Below, piece after piece: positions 24,178 through 35,896 of a DNA stretch of 64,000 nucleotides. Location: positions 620,001 through 684,000 of the forward strand of contig CAKJVC010000088.1 of NCBI GenBank assembly GCA_918026815.1, in the 5' to 3' direction. The notes beneath the pieces are model-generated. The model had not been told where the DNA came from. It worked only from the letters and a program-made list of their open reading frames with translations, and searched no databases. A program made the translations under genes and the position numbers. The stretch's first letter is position 1; each line of letters begins with the position of its first letter. The stretch is from Chalara sp. BL73. Lineage: Eukaryota > Ascomycota > Leotiomycetes > Helotiales.

Positions 24178-26502
24178 TTATTGATTGCTCGTGGCATTGT
24201 TATATGGTTGATAATTAGCACTTCCAAATAGACGACGAAAATTAGGCGGCCATGTATCATAGACTTGCTCGTGGCCGCTCCATAACCTTGTACTACCAAA
24301 GCCCCGTGACTGTGGGCTCATTAAGGTAAGATCATGGGACTGCTGCAAATTCTCAGTATTCGATGGTGCATCATTGAGCTGTTGAAATAGCGACTCTGGA
24401 GCGAGCCTAATGCTGTTTTCATCAAAGATAGCCCACGACGGGTCATATTCCAACTGCGTCAACTCTGCATTGCCATCGGGCGGAGTATTCATGATTTGCA
24501 GCCATGTCTCGAGACGATTTGCAAGTGTATGACAAAGGCTAGGAGCCGGCCGATGTGTTTGCTTCAGCATGTTGAGATGGGTCTGTACGAGAGGGTGATC
24601 TAAGTCACGATTTAGTAATGAAAGTATATGCTCCACCAAGGATTCCTTACCGTCGTGCTCTCCGACCCCTCCATCTGTGGCCTGAAGAACAATAATCGCA
24701 GCCCATGTGATTATCTAGGGTAGTTTAGTGAACCGAAATGCCATCTGAGGGTCTAAATACCACAAGGTCCCAATTTGCCCAGATACCTTTGTCATTATTT
24801 TGCAATCTCAAGGCAGTTCGTGCTGAAAGCAAAAGCTCATGGCGCTCAATGGACGCAACATTATCCGCAAATAGATCGAACCCACGTGCCGGGTGGTAGA
24901 TAGAGAGAACAAACAAACGATGTAGGCTATATTGTCTCATAATTTGGATTCGATCACCTTCCGGAACAGACGGCCCTTGGCTTTTAGTGGCATGAAGAAT
25001 TGTTATAGTGCCTAACTTACTATTAGAGGTCGCAAGCCAGTCGTCCAAATTCTTGGCCCATTCTTTTATAATTTTTGCATCGGTATCAGTGAATGGAAAC
25101 ACAGGTAAGGGGCTTCCCTCTAATGCGGTCGAGGATACAAATGACCAAATGGTTGGCAGGCCACGGCCGGCGAAGTGGCTCAAGCCAACATGCATCATTT
25201 CCGTTAACCTTTTGAAAGGATCCTCCACAAAGCTCTGTAATTGTCGCAAGGACGGCAAAGGCGCTTTCAGTGGTATAACAGGGCATGAAAGGTGAAGAGA
25301 AGCGTGCTCAAGATCAATAATCTACCATCATTTAGCGCTTTTGACCAGAGAATTTGAAGCAGACTAACTTGGAGGCCTGAAAAGAGCTGTCTCCATTTGC
25401 TCGACCTTTCGTCAATCCATACGGGACAGTAGTCTAGACATAATCGGTAGCCAATAGATATCCATATCCCAGTCAGATCTATGAATGCTTCCGAAATCAG
25501 CCCGGCTAGGATGAGTCCCAATACGTTCTGGAATGCAATCTGCTCAGCTGGCGTCGGAGGATTATTTTTATCAAATGATGCCCTAAGTTCTGAGGTCTTC
25601 AGAAAAGATGGGATAGATAATTCAGCAATTGCGTTACAAGTTGCTCTAAAATAATGTGGAGCCAAAGCCGCCAATTTATCAGAAGTATGGTGCAGTGCAG
25701 AGACATATAGTATAGCCGCCAAAAGTAAAGGCGTCGGATGTTCAGAAGTCTCTCTTTCGGACTGGAAGTGTAGACCTTCCATATTAGAGTAGAATCTGGC
25801 AAACTGAGGTCAGTAAAGTTGGTAGATTGAAACGGACGATGCATCAAGCTTACGACTGCCACAACTGTTTGACGACCCTTGGTGACCATATTTCCATGGT
25901 TTGCGGACCAGTGAAGCGTTTCAGATTTGCAGTAGCTGCACGAAGTCCGTCCATCACTGGGTCGGGCTCATCTTCCTCTTCTACAAAGCCTTGTATGGCA
26001 ATGGCATCTCTGTCTGATGAACGGACCTCAATCCCAAGCATGGACTCAATGGTGGCGAGGCGGCTCAATACTGACGGTGTCACTTCCTCAGAAACTACAT
26101 TACTAGTCTGAGTGGGAATGATTGTTGATGAGGAATTATTTGGAAATGGGACTGCTGCGGCCTATAGTCATGGGAATTTGGTTAAGATGTAATATCTGTG
26201 GGGTAGACCTGGGATGTCTCACATTTGCTCGAGGTTTAAAGATACACTCTATCTTATTAAGTCGGCACCTTTTACATGCTACACCTTGCTCAGACTCACA
26301 CTTCATCTAGTGGGACGTGAATGTAAGCATAGATAAGCATAGATATTTCGTGCCTAGACACGATTAATGTACCTTTTGTCGGCGACAGTTCACTGTGACT
26401 GAGTCAGCGGCGTGGCCATGGGGATTGTTCTTTATTGAGGAACATACCGCATGCTTTGGTAGGCCTAGGCCATACTGTGCCTCTATTAACATTGCTACTC
26501 AT
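24178..26502 (-). CDS. Zn(II)2Cys6 transcription factor with fungal-specific domain
   Basis: Eight exons, reading 5' to 3': 26448-26502, 26373-26392, 26223-26306, 25854-26107, 25369-25795, 24761-25321, 24651-24714, 24178-24599; 628 residues. The zinc cluster is CVNCRRQKMKC then CKRCRLNKIEC (Cys18-Cys46, spacing C-x2-C-x6-C-x7-C-x2-C-x6-C). It is built from three exons, one only 20 nt long; its presence and phase are confirmed by the restored motif. The rest is the fungal-specific regulatory region: SFYSNMEGLHFQSERETSEHPTPLLLAAILYVSAL, FSGLQIIDLEHASLHL, and the C-terminal WAAIIVLQATDGGVGEHD. No stop or frameshift was found in any exon. It probably acts in the nucleus on neighbouring genes, possibly GlcNAc use, by position only. 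The intron at 26108-26222 (115 nt) is the least certain. Confidence 0.82.
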
Positions 26503-26858
26503 TCTTCTATGCTGCATCAAAATACATGAGTTGACTAGTTGGACCGAAGCTAAAGAAGCTAGGACGCGATAATCACGTGTGCAATATTAAGGTTTGCCGA
26601 AATTAACCTTAATGCCCTTGCCACCCGTTTCCTCGTCAACACAAATCTCCGTAGTACATGTTGAACTTAGCCTTGAACGATCTAGCATAGATATGGACAA
26701 GGTTGATTTTATTTCTTCAATCAGGGTATCGAATGTTGGTGAACTCGCTGAGGATGCCAGATAAGAACAGGATTGAAATGGTTCTTATTCCATCTGCAAA
26801 CAAGTGGCATGTCACTCCGGCAGATAGCTCTGTCTACATAGTCAAGTCATAATCATTA
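26503..26858. other. intergenic, promoter side of the regulator
   Basis: 356 bases between the start of the Zn2Cys6 gene and the 3' end of the hexokinase pseudogene, both on the minus strand. Nothing else seen. Confidence 0.45.
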
Positions 26859-28711
26859 CTATATATCTTTACTACTGGACCGTTTCATCGCAATATGGGT
26901 TTCCAAAGCTGCACCTACTCCACTTCTGTCCTTTGCCATAGCGATATTGATTCTACTATCGCCCTCGCTACAAATCTCTTCGATATCTCTCAGAGCACCC
27001 CTGATCTCTTCCACAAAGCCAGGGTGCATTTCTATGAGTGAACCATCTACACCAACATCTACCTTAGAGCCAGTTCTCAGGCTATTCTTCAAACTACCAG
27101 TCTGAAGAATCACTGCCGCAAGAGCGACTGCCCCCAGCCTGGCTGAGCTTCGTCCAATTGAGTGGGAAATAGTTTTCACTGCCCTTGCATCTCCCCAGTT
27201 CACATTAGTGATTCCCATTCGCGTTTCGATTTGATACATACTGCTGGTAAGTCCCTCGTCTTTGTCACCTTGAAGATCGCTCATGATTTCGCTGTCAATT
27301 CCCCATTGTGCATAGAGCTTCGAATTTTGATGTATGACTGAATTTGAGAAAATCGAAACCAGTGGGTCATTAACAAGGCCCATAACAGTGAGTCTTAAAA
27401 TTTTCCCTAGATGCATTCCGGAAATTCGCTTCTCAAATAACTCAAATCCTAGATTTACACTTCCTAAATCGATTGCCTTGTCATATAAAGTGTTTGGAAG
27501 AAACCTGAGCTGTTAATCAAAGTTTCCCCATTCGGTATTAACAACCATCAACTTTTCTGGGCTGCCATCGTTATTGGTTGGCCCTACTAAAGATGATATT
27601 TTCGATATTCGAGATGCATTTTCAACATATGCACCATTTGTCCCAGTTCCAAAAACCGCACCCATGATTGTATGAGCAGACTTAGGCGATGCATGGGCGC
27701 GAGCCATCAGTGCGCCTACAGTACCGTTCACGAGAGCTGTGACACAAACCAGTAAATTAAGCCTGTCCAACTCATTTTAGAGAAGAGCGCAGATATTTAG
27801 ACCAATGACTTCTTCGATATTGAATCCTTTACTCCATCGAAGTAGAATCCCGCTATCAATAGCTATCTGACTGACTGCGTGACTAAATGTGAATCCGAGG
27901 CCGATATTAGATTCGCCTGTTGTACCGCTATTGATGTCATACAAGTCGAGGAAGGACTCAATTCTCAGTGCTACGAACCCAAAGAGGGCATTTGCGTTTT
28001 TTGACACCATGAAAAGACTTGGGATAGGTGTTTTTGATTGAGCCATTGGTGTGTTCCATCCCCGTTGAGGGTTATCAAGCAAACTCTGTTCAAAATAGAG
28101 AAAGTCACGTGGCCTTCAGAGAGTATAGGGCAAACAAGTATCAATTGCTGAAGGTTGTAGAACCTAAACTACAGGAGATAACCCCTCTACTTACAGAGGT
28201 ACGATACTCACATGTCATCACACTGATACCTGCTGTTGCCTACAGGTGCCTACTGGTGCCTACAATAGACTAGATATGATCCTTAGAGCTAGCCTGTTCA
28301 ACAAACTCGAAGGTTTGTGCGACCCAAATCAACCACAAGATACACTCCCTGGTTCATTTAGTAATATAATTCACAGGAGGATGGATTTGAGAATGCTCAC
28401 CCACTTTTTCGAAACCAGTTGGCACCAATGTGATAAAAGAGGGAAATTGTTCTATTGCCGTGCCAGAATTCTAGAAGCCGTCATCTACAGCGCTTCAAGT
28501 CAATATCTATGCACTAGGTAGAAGAAATTTACTGACTCAACTGTCGTATAAACCCCTTCACAGCCAGCCTCACCTCTCCCTTCGTGAATTCAAATTCTTT
28601 CGAAACAATCTCAGCCGCTTTCTGGAGATCGGTCCCAGCATCCAGACCTGAACTCGAATCACCCACATAGTCGAAAGATTTCTTGTCCTTTGATTTGGAG
28701 CTAGTACACAT
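26859..28711 (-). pseudogene. hexokinase-family sugar kinase pseudogene (probable GlcNAc kinase)
   Basis: Hexokinase text runs along the minus strand from EFEFTKGEVRLAVKGFIRQL (28.5 kb), through IEQFPSFITLVPTGFEK and VYLVVDLGRTNLRVC, to LGFTFSHAVSQ, ALVNGTVGALMARA, GAVFGTGTNGAYVE, MVVNTEWGNFD and the small-domain end VGVDGSLIEMHPGFVEEIR. Damage: in-frame TAA at 27777-27779 and at 27513-27515 inside conserved text; a frameshift between LNGDGT and QSKTPIP near 28050; the phosphate-loop LGGTN reads LGRTN; and the catalytic Asp of LVNDTVG is Gly. The first exons cannot be joined in phase, and about 210 bases at 28084-28300 look like an insertion or ruined intron. Fungal GlcNAc clusters carry a hexokinase-like GlcNAc kinase beside the deaminase; that identity here is inferred from context. 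The 5' limit is approximate. Confidence 0.85.
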
Positions 28712-30918
28712 ATACAGAATATTCAATATAACAGCGCTTATCGCACCACGTCTGGACTCGTGAGAAGGCAGCAGCCGGGGAGCCACAAGGAACTAGAAGT
28801 AGGTGACCTGACAAAAATTTATACACAAGTGGTTTCAAATTAGTGAGTACTACGACGAGTGGAAAATACTTTCTGGTACTTTATGCAAGGTAACCTTCAT
28901 CAGCGGCAATGTTCTAGTGGGATGTAGACTTGTTTAGGAACCGTCCCTCCCCCGCCGCCCATTCATGGATTGTCTTTCGATTGATTTTCGGTTCTAACAT
29001 TTCTCATGCCTAATAGCCGCAAGCTTTTAATTAGGCACAAGATGACCGGCGATGTATGGGCTGGAGCATAATTTGCCGGTTCGCTGTGATATTTTACCGG
29101 ACGCATAGGACGGCCCACTTAACCTCACCACACTCCTACCAATCTCTGAGATCTCATCCAGGACCGCGGTAGTATAAGCGACTTGCTCATATGCGCGTTC
29201 CATGTCCAAGTGGACCGACATTGTGAAGTAGACTTCCTGGGCTCAATATCTGGGAGGACCTAAATCAGCACCAGCAGAATTGATCTGCATACGGGTGGTC
29301 TTGAAGTTTACACATGGACGACCCAAGGTATGGTTTGCACCTCCCTTTGAACCAAATAATTCAATATTAAAAAAATTAGCTAAATATCTCGTTCATTTCT
29401 TCTAGGACTTCGGCCACTGATCTCATCGGATTGAGGACACTTGAAATTCCAAACTCAACTGATAAAGTTCCCGACATCACCCATTCCTCACCATAGCCAT
29501 TTTACTATAAGTGATAAAGCTGCTTTATCTTAGGCCATGATTTCGAGGGAGGTACAACCTAGCAGTTCAAATTAAGCCGCCCCGGTAAGGTGTTAGGAAG
29601 GAACACATTGTGAAATTATACTTCAATTAGTGCAAATTCTGTTTGACAAATATATAGTGTATTCACATATCTACTATGAAGTCTAATCAGCCTCGCGCTA
29701 ATAGCGATCTTTGGATATTCCCCTCACTCATCGATCCAGTAGCAGGTATTCGCCAACTGGAGGCTCATAGTTGGGGCTCCAGTAAAATTGGCGGATATCA
29801 TATATAGTAAATTGTAGTGATATTGATTGTAGATGATGTCCCCTCAGTATGTTGTACGCTGAATCTCTAGTCCTGGCGCTGATACATTGACGGCTAGGCA
29901 GGGGTATATTAGTAAATCCGCCAACTACGTTCCCTCTGAGTGACTACGAAGGTAGGATACCAGCAATCATATATGTGAATAGGGTTGAACCAACTTATGT
30001 AGCGTTTGGATAACTGATGGTGAGCGCTTTCAGTCCGACCTTCGAGGTGATACTTGAGCCAGTCGGATATATGCTGAACGAGCCGTTATAACGAAACGGC
30101 TCATGCGTCTTGTCCGAGGGCCAGTGAACGGTTGCTGGCACAATTTCTTTCCACGGTTGACGGTCTCAGCAAGGCTTTGTTCCCCGATCATAACATCCCT
30201 GCTCAGCCAGGATTAGGTAATTTGAAGCACTTAGGCGGTAAGATTCTCACAGATCGTCTTATGGAGGAACCGTGCCTCACCATCTCCGAGATGAGGGAGT
30301 CATTTACTCTTTGTCTTCTCAAATATTATGGCATTGCGTGCAAAGGCAAGAAGAGCTAGAAAAGGGAATTGAGCCAGATCGTAGCGAAGGCCATCGTTAT
30401 CTTCCCATGGGAAAGGTGTCTTATCATTCCAAACATACTCCACTATAATTGTCCGATAATAATACGCCTTATAGTATGTTCCGGTCATGTTTCCGAGGTA
30501 GGGTTTGTAGTTATCTGCAATATTCTGGAAATATCATGCTTAGTTTGAGCGCTTAGGAAGAATACTAGAACGACGTATAGTTCGTGGGCCGCGTCGATAA
30601 GGCATGTATGATGCTATAAACCACCAAGCAATATCTACAGTTCTAAATATACCCTGTAAACTTTTCAAGGAAGAACTGGACTCAGGGAAAGTTCAAAACT
30701 TACCTTCCATAGTTCCTTCAACATAAATGTGGATCAATTAGAGGATCTGCAAGAGTATCACAACAATAGAATACCAGCATATTAGGAGCATTACGGTTAT
30801 TGCATTCTCTACGGTTATAGACCATAATATATGGGTAAAGGATTTTCCAGCTCCTTGTCCTGCTTATATAAGCCGATTCCTGACACTCCAAGTGGCTCGT
30901 TAGAGTTATGTAGTATAT
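28712..30918. other. 2.2-kb interval with small unassigned fragments
   Basis: Short minus-strand ORFs at 29027-29221 and 30300-30488 (YYKAYYYRTIIVEYVWNDK, with good codon usage) and a plus ORF at 30132-30359 may be remnants of genes, but no family was recognised and no exons could be joined. Confidence 0.35.
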
Positions 30919-31088
30919 TGTTTGTACGTAGATTAGCTATTGAATGGGGGACAGGTCATGTGACGGTGTCACATGACCCAGGAAGGGGCATATCCTCATT
31001 CCTCCATTCAACCTTCAACAATCAATCACATTCAACCTAAGCAATCCACGTAAAGACGTGGTGTTGCCACAGGTAGAGTGATCCGACA
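30919..31088 (+). repeat. solo LTR, family A
   Basis: 170 bp, TGTTTG...CCGACA, flanked by a perfect 5-bp duplication TATAT (30914-30918, 31089-31093). A near-identical copy lies at 36932-37100. It contains the palindrome GGTCATGTGAC-GGT-GTCACATGACC. No partner LTR or internal region found. Confidence 0.85.
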
Positions 31089-31431
31089 TATATATTTCAG
31101 AGTTTTTAATTAGTTAATGGTCTGTAAGACCCACAAAAGCATTACAGCGTACGCAAAACAGGTCAATTTTACAGCTAATACAGGTCGTACAGGACAATAC
31201 AGATTAAGTCTATAAAGTCGTAATATTATTGTAACGCTGAGTCTTTCACTTTTATATAATCTTCTACTGTGAAATCCTGTGAACGATCTTTTCGTGAAAA
31301 CAACAAATTTTTCGATCATTTTGCAACTTAGAAATACCAATTACAAGCTCTCCCTTAGTCATATGTCGTGTATTTTGTCTATCCTATTTTGTACGGGCTC
31401 GCTGAGCTTTTTATTTCGCTGATAGTAGTAG

Positions 31432-31591
31432 TGTCACGTGCCGTACTTTCGCTTATTCGACTACGTGATTCACACATGGGTGTTAACACCAGATTCTCGA
31501 TCCTCAACCTTCCTTCCTTAGTTTAGTATTCTTGTAATAGAACCACCCTACTAGCCCCCATTCACATGCCTTAGGATTAGGCTTCGTGACA
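31432..31591 (+). repeat. solo LTR, family B
   Basis: 160 bp, TGTCACGTG...TTCGTGACA, perfect 5-bp duplication AGTAG on both sides. It shares the core TTAGTTTAGTATTCTTG and the end GGCTTCGTGACA with the LTRs at 31950, 35582, 36024 and 50148. Confidence 0.85.
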
Positions 31592-31949
31592 AGTAGTACA
31601 GGTTGCAAAACGACCAAATTGACCAATAGGCTTGGTTTGCGTACAGCTAGAACAGTAGTTTGTAAATTGGCCAATGGGTTGGCTAACAGACTTTGTTCCA
31701 GGCTTTGTTCCGAGATTCATTATAGGCATTACAGTCTTATTAGCGGCCTGCTTTGGCAACGCACGCTGTCTATATTAATATTTGTTCCAAGTAAATTCGG
31801 TAGGCTCGCGGAAAGCTTTACCGCTCTAGCACCGTAATCAATTTTTCGGACGTGTAATAAAAGTATCAAAAGATGGAATAGAGCGGACATGTCGATCAGC
31901 CATTTCGCAACGGTACAGGCCGTATTAGTACAGTCTATGGCAAATAAGG

Positions 31950-32111
31950 TGTCATGATCATAGATCATGTGATCTAGCTGGACTTGGCATGTCATGGGAT
32001 GACCCATTATGGTCGCGTACAACAATTGCTTTTCCTCCTTAGTTTAAGTATTCTTGCAATAGAGCCACCTATTGGCCGCCTTCACAGGCCTAAGGATTTG
32101 GCTTCGTAACA
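31950..32111 (+). repeat. solo LTR, family B variant
   Basis: 162 bp, TGTCATGATC...CTTCGTAACA, perfect 5-bp duplication TAAGG. Same core TTAGTTTAAGTATTCTTG as the other family B members. Confidence 0.85.
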
Positions 32112-32697
32112 TAAGGTATTTTGACGTACAAGATAATTGATTGATTGACAGAACGCGTATTGTGCAGAAATTTGATGTAATGTAAATGTCTTAACGCATA
32201 AGGCACAACTAATACAGCTACATAAGTACTTTGGCATAAATACTTCAATAACGTGAACAGTATAATACAGAATAAGCTTGTAGCAAGCAGTAGAAAGTCC
32301 AGAATCAAGGATACAAACTAGTGGAAGATTTACCGAAATTATATTAGTAGTTGTACTATTATTAAAGAAAATGATCAGTGCGAAGGTAAAGATTTGATTG
32401 GATGTCAAATGGCCAGGGAAACTGATCGTGCTCATGTGATAACGACGGATTTTCCGAGTGAAATTGTCATATCCTATAGATAGAGACAGCTATAGGTATT
32501 GGAATAATTGTTAAACAAACCCTGCAAGAACATCAAGGCGTCTTCGAGACTGTTGAGCTAGGAACTGACTGAGAGCTGTTGCCGAGATTCTCACAATATA
32601 CGACGTGACGAATTATATTCACGGAATCTTGTGATTGGATTGCGGAATGGGGGCCTATACGTTGAGTTTTGGACCCACCCATGAGGTCCTTATAGGT

Positions 32698-32872
32698 CCG
32701 GTCGGGTTCAGAGAACCTATTAGACTCGACTTACAAAAACCTAGTAGGTGTCCATTCGATACTAAGGCTTTAGCTTTGCAATTTTAGACTTTATATAGTC
32801 TTAGCATTTAATAGGCACCCACTAGGTTTTCTAAGTTAAGTCCATGATTTTTGGACTCGACCCGACAGTAAG
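32698..32872. repeat. imperfect foldback element
   Basis: Outer arms CCGGTCGGGTT / GACTCGACCCGAC and inner arms AAAAACCTAGTAGGTGTCCA / GGCACCCACTAGGTTTT pair over about 175 bp, with a central AGACTTTATATAGTCT palindrome. MITE-like, or an old palindromic insertion. No clear target duplication. Confidence 0.5.
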
Positions 32873-33282
32873 GGGATCATGTGACTAGAATGGGTCACAA
32901 ACCCTTCCTTGACCATTAACATTCAACATCCACAATACAACTTCAATACTTCCTCTTTTACTATGTTTGGGTGCTTTTTCTCTCTCGATAGATCTATCTG
33001 CCACTATTTATCTATCGTGTTTTCCGACCTATGGGTCGAGTCCCCAATGGACCCACGGTGGGTACCGCTATCCATCCCGCTGTTGCCAAGAATTCCCAAG
33101 ACCGTCAGTAATGAAATTGTATAGTTTATCTGCAGAAGGAAACAAACTGCAAACAGTAGGAACACTACCTGATAAAGCATGGTCTAGCATAGCCCTTGCA
33201 AGTAGAGTGATGATAGTTTACCGTGTCCTGTCGTAAGCACTAAGAGAGTACACTGAATATTACTTTATATCAGAGAGGAAAA

Positions 33283-33291
33283 GTATAAAAA
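33283..33291 (+). promoter_or_regulatory. TATA box
   Basis: TATAAAAAG lies 120 bases before the ATG at 33411, followed by a CT-rich leader (CAACTCGCTCTTCAG...), a strong fungal core-promoter layout. Confidence 0.6.
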
Positions 33292-33410
33292 GAGAGCAGC
33301 CCTCTTCGCTTTCATATTTTCAACTCGCTCTTCAGTAGCATTCAAGTTATCTCCTCACCATCCTTCCTTGCCACCTCTCTATACTTTCTCGCAACGCGTT
33401 CACCTTCGCA

Positions 33411-34173
33411 ATGAAAATCATATTCCCCGCTCTATTCGCCACCACCGTGAGTCACTTTTTGTGCTGTCACTAGCTTCACTTTTCATTGACCTCACTTTAT
33501 AGATCATTGCAGCAGCTGTCCCTGACGAACAAGCCTGGTATCTCCGACGTGCTGACGAGATACACTTAGAAGGTCTACCTATCGTCGACCTAGAGGTGAC
33601 TGATGAGCGCTTCGAGGGCATGACCTTCCGCGGCTCTGCGGAGTCTGTTTACAACGAGATGAAGGCACACAAGCCCGAGCTCTTTGCGAACGAGACAGAA
33701 GCTATCCTGAATACGGCCTCTCTGGAAAAACGACAAAGTTCGGTAAGCCATACCCTCTTTATCTATTCTCAGCTGAAAGAAGAATACTGACATCTCGAAA
33801 CCAGTTTAACTGTGGCTGGGGTGGCCGTTGGGTCACGGCTTCAGATTGTTTTGAGGGTGTAGACTATCTTATAAGACTCGGGACCTCGTGGTGTGGCGTT
33901 AACGCTGCACCTGCCTGTGCACGTGTTAGCTGCTCCCATGGCTGCGGCATATTCCTATGCAACAAGGTAAGTACATGTAGAATAGTGAATATGTAAATTG
34001 GTAATAATGACTAATTATGCTTCTAGTTGGATCACCACCTCCAAGTACACTGTAAAGATATCGCAACAGACGTTCACGATATTTCGTGGGAATGCGTGAA
34101 TAGCATTGGTGAAATCAATGGTGCTAGGGATTTCGCCTCTCACTTTATCGGCATTGCGGATCAGAACTGCTAG
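33411..34173 (+). CDS. secreted cysteine-rich protein with Kex2-like propeptide
   Basis: 194 residues from four exons: 33411-33446, 33503-33742, 33805-33966, 34027-34173 (introns 56, 62 and 60 nt; GTGAGT, GTAAGC, GTAAGT donors). Signal peptide MKIIFPALFATTIIAAA, an acidic propeptide of about 75 residues, then a dibasic LEKRQ site like those cut by Kex2. The mature part of about 100 residues has ten cysteines: FNCGWGGRWVTASDC, FEGVDY, SWCGVNAAPACARVSCSHGCGIFLCN, VHCKDI, WECVNS, and the final residue Cys. Similar secreted proteins with EGVDYL and RVSC-IFLCN patterns occur widely in plant-associated ascomycetes, without known function; a candidate effector or secreted defence protein. All exon joins are in phase and fall between codons. 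It sits in a solo-LTR-rich segment. Confidence 0.85.
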
Positions 34174-35102
34174 GCGGTCCTATAGATCGGGAACGCCTTC
34201 GGCTGATAAACTCGTCCTAGTATCACTTAGCATTATAGTACCGGACTTCTATTACGTTCTTCCGTTACGCAGTCGCCGTACATGTAACTATTTGGGATTA
34301 CCCCACATAGCGGATTTGTTTCTCTATCATGTTCGTTTCTTGAGCTTGATAAGTAACACTCAATTCAAACTGTTGATCAAGTGCAACAGCTGCTCAAAGA
34401 TTATGTATACATGTATACATGTATGTAAGCCATTTCTCTCTCAGCAAACTAGTATTTGTTGGTAGAAGGTGCAGTGTCTCCGTCGAGGTGCCGCTAGGGC
34501 CTAAGTGCTTAATAGTGTTATTCTTTCGTAATTGTATTTTTCCTCTACCATAGGGCGAGCTCCAAATTAGCCCGAATAAGCGACCAAATTCGGTCAGCGC
34601 AAACGAATAAGGACTAGCAAAGACGAAAATCAGCGGGCAGTAAGGGGTAATCACTTCATGAGAACGCCAGGTCAGGCAATACTATGTAGCATTAATTAAG
34701 CAAATATCTCAGTGTCGAGACCTTCTCACTTTTGATGCTCTGCTTCAGCTCCTAATAGCACCCTGTTTAAACGTATCGTGCTGATGTGTTGCCGATCCTA
34801 GTCCTGCGCTAAACTCCAAGATCAATGGCCATCATGATCTTGGCTCTGGGTTCAAGCATCGTGACAGCCAGTAGTAGGTAGCTAGATGTGATTATTGATA
34901 TATGATTTCAGTAAATCTATTCTCTCGCTTCGTGATCGCACAGTCGCGGAGTTTAGTTCAAACATGCATTTTTCTACAACAATTGTATTATGAGCTTGAG
35001 GGCTTCACGCTCATCAACATAACCTCTGTATATGTAACCATGATACTGGATTATTAATTTAAGTATTACTTCTGATCAATTGTGTATCAGGGCTTGCCAC
35101 TG
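34174..35102. other. intergenic
   Basis: 3' side of the secreted protein gene. ORFs at 34106-34465 and 34394-34654 are unsupported. Holds a short ATGTATACATGTATACATGT palindromic run near 34.4 kb. Confidence 0.4.
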
Positions 35103-35290
35103 TGTAACAAATAGAGGGCAGCAGAAGGGATTGCAATATAGCAGGTAATAACACGTGACTAGTAATGTAGTTGCAACAGTGATGTATTGATAATAGTATA
35201 CTTGTAAGTCTAACAGGAGAAAAACTCAAGCTTCCTTATATCTTATAACAGTGCTTACAGTGCTCAACAGTGCTGTATCTTTGACCTACA
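35103..35290 (+). repeat. partial LTR, family C
   Basis: Starts TGTAACAAATAGAGGG and follows the complete copies at 35897-36379 and 42807-43191 (reverse) for roughly 190 bp, including the ACACGTGACT box. The right end could not be found, so it is probably truncated. Confidence 0.6.
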
Positions 35291-35433
35291 GAACCACCGA
35301 GCTCTAAAAGTCGGTATCCTCGAAAAGCATTTTATCGATCGGAGCCCACAATAATCTAGGCTATACGCTTTTATAGTAGCTGTACGCTTTTAGCTGGCTG
35401 TCGGTTCGCTTACAGCTTGTACTCGATTTTAAC

Positions 35434-35581
35434 TAACTTTAGCTGTTATACTTTAACTTTTTGGCTATTACATTTTACTCGACTTTAGCTGTTACACTTT
35501 AACATTCTGGCTATTACATTTTACTCGACTTTAGCTGTTACACTTTAACATTCTGGCTATTACATTTTACTCGACTTTAGC
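35434..35581 (+). repeat. tandem repeat, 46-bp unit
   Basis: About three copies of a 46-bp unit beginning CTTTAGCTGTTACACTTTAA and ending CATTTTACTCGA. A family B LTR is inserted in the last copy. Confidence 0.8.
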
Positions 35582-35782
35582 TGTCATGAATGGTCACGTG
35601 ATGCATGTTACGAGGTTACGGTGTTGTGGGTCACGTGTTCGGTTCCCATAGGCGAGCGTCACGTGCTCCATTCTCTATTAGGTTGAGGGATCGTTCAACC
35701 ACATACCTTTCCTCTCTAGTTTAGTATCGTCGAATAGAACCTTATGAATAGCTGCCTTAGCACCCATATTGGCTTCGTGACA
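35582..35782 (+). repeat. solo LTR, family B
   Basis: 201 bp, TGTCATGAATGG...GGCTTCGTGACA, perfect 5-bp duplication TTAGC. It carries three CACGTG boxes. Near-identical copies are at 36024-36223 (reverse) and 50148-50339. Confidence 0.92.
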
Positions 35783-35896
35783 TTAGCTGTTACAACTATT
35801 TCTTTTTTATAGCTACTAGTTTTCGAGTAGCTAAGTTAACAGTAACTGAAAAACTAATTAATTGTTTTTATTAAAACTTTATTAAAAAAAAGTAAC

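Larger units (their letters stand above)
31110..32440 (-). other. degenerate transposon-like remnants with zinc-ribbon pattern
   Basis: Between and beside the solo LTRs, three minus-strand stretches carry similar paired-Cys patterns: CISCKIDLFCVRC (about 31.15 kb, broken frame), YCSSCTQTKPIGQFGRFATCTTC (31.58-31.76 kb) and CSCISCALC (about 32.2 kb). They look like repeated, decayed coding pieces of one mobile-element protein. Not an intact gene; family unknown. Confidence 0.3.
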
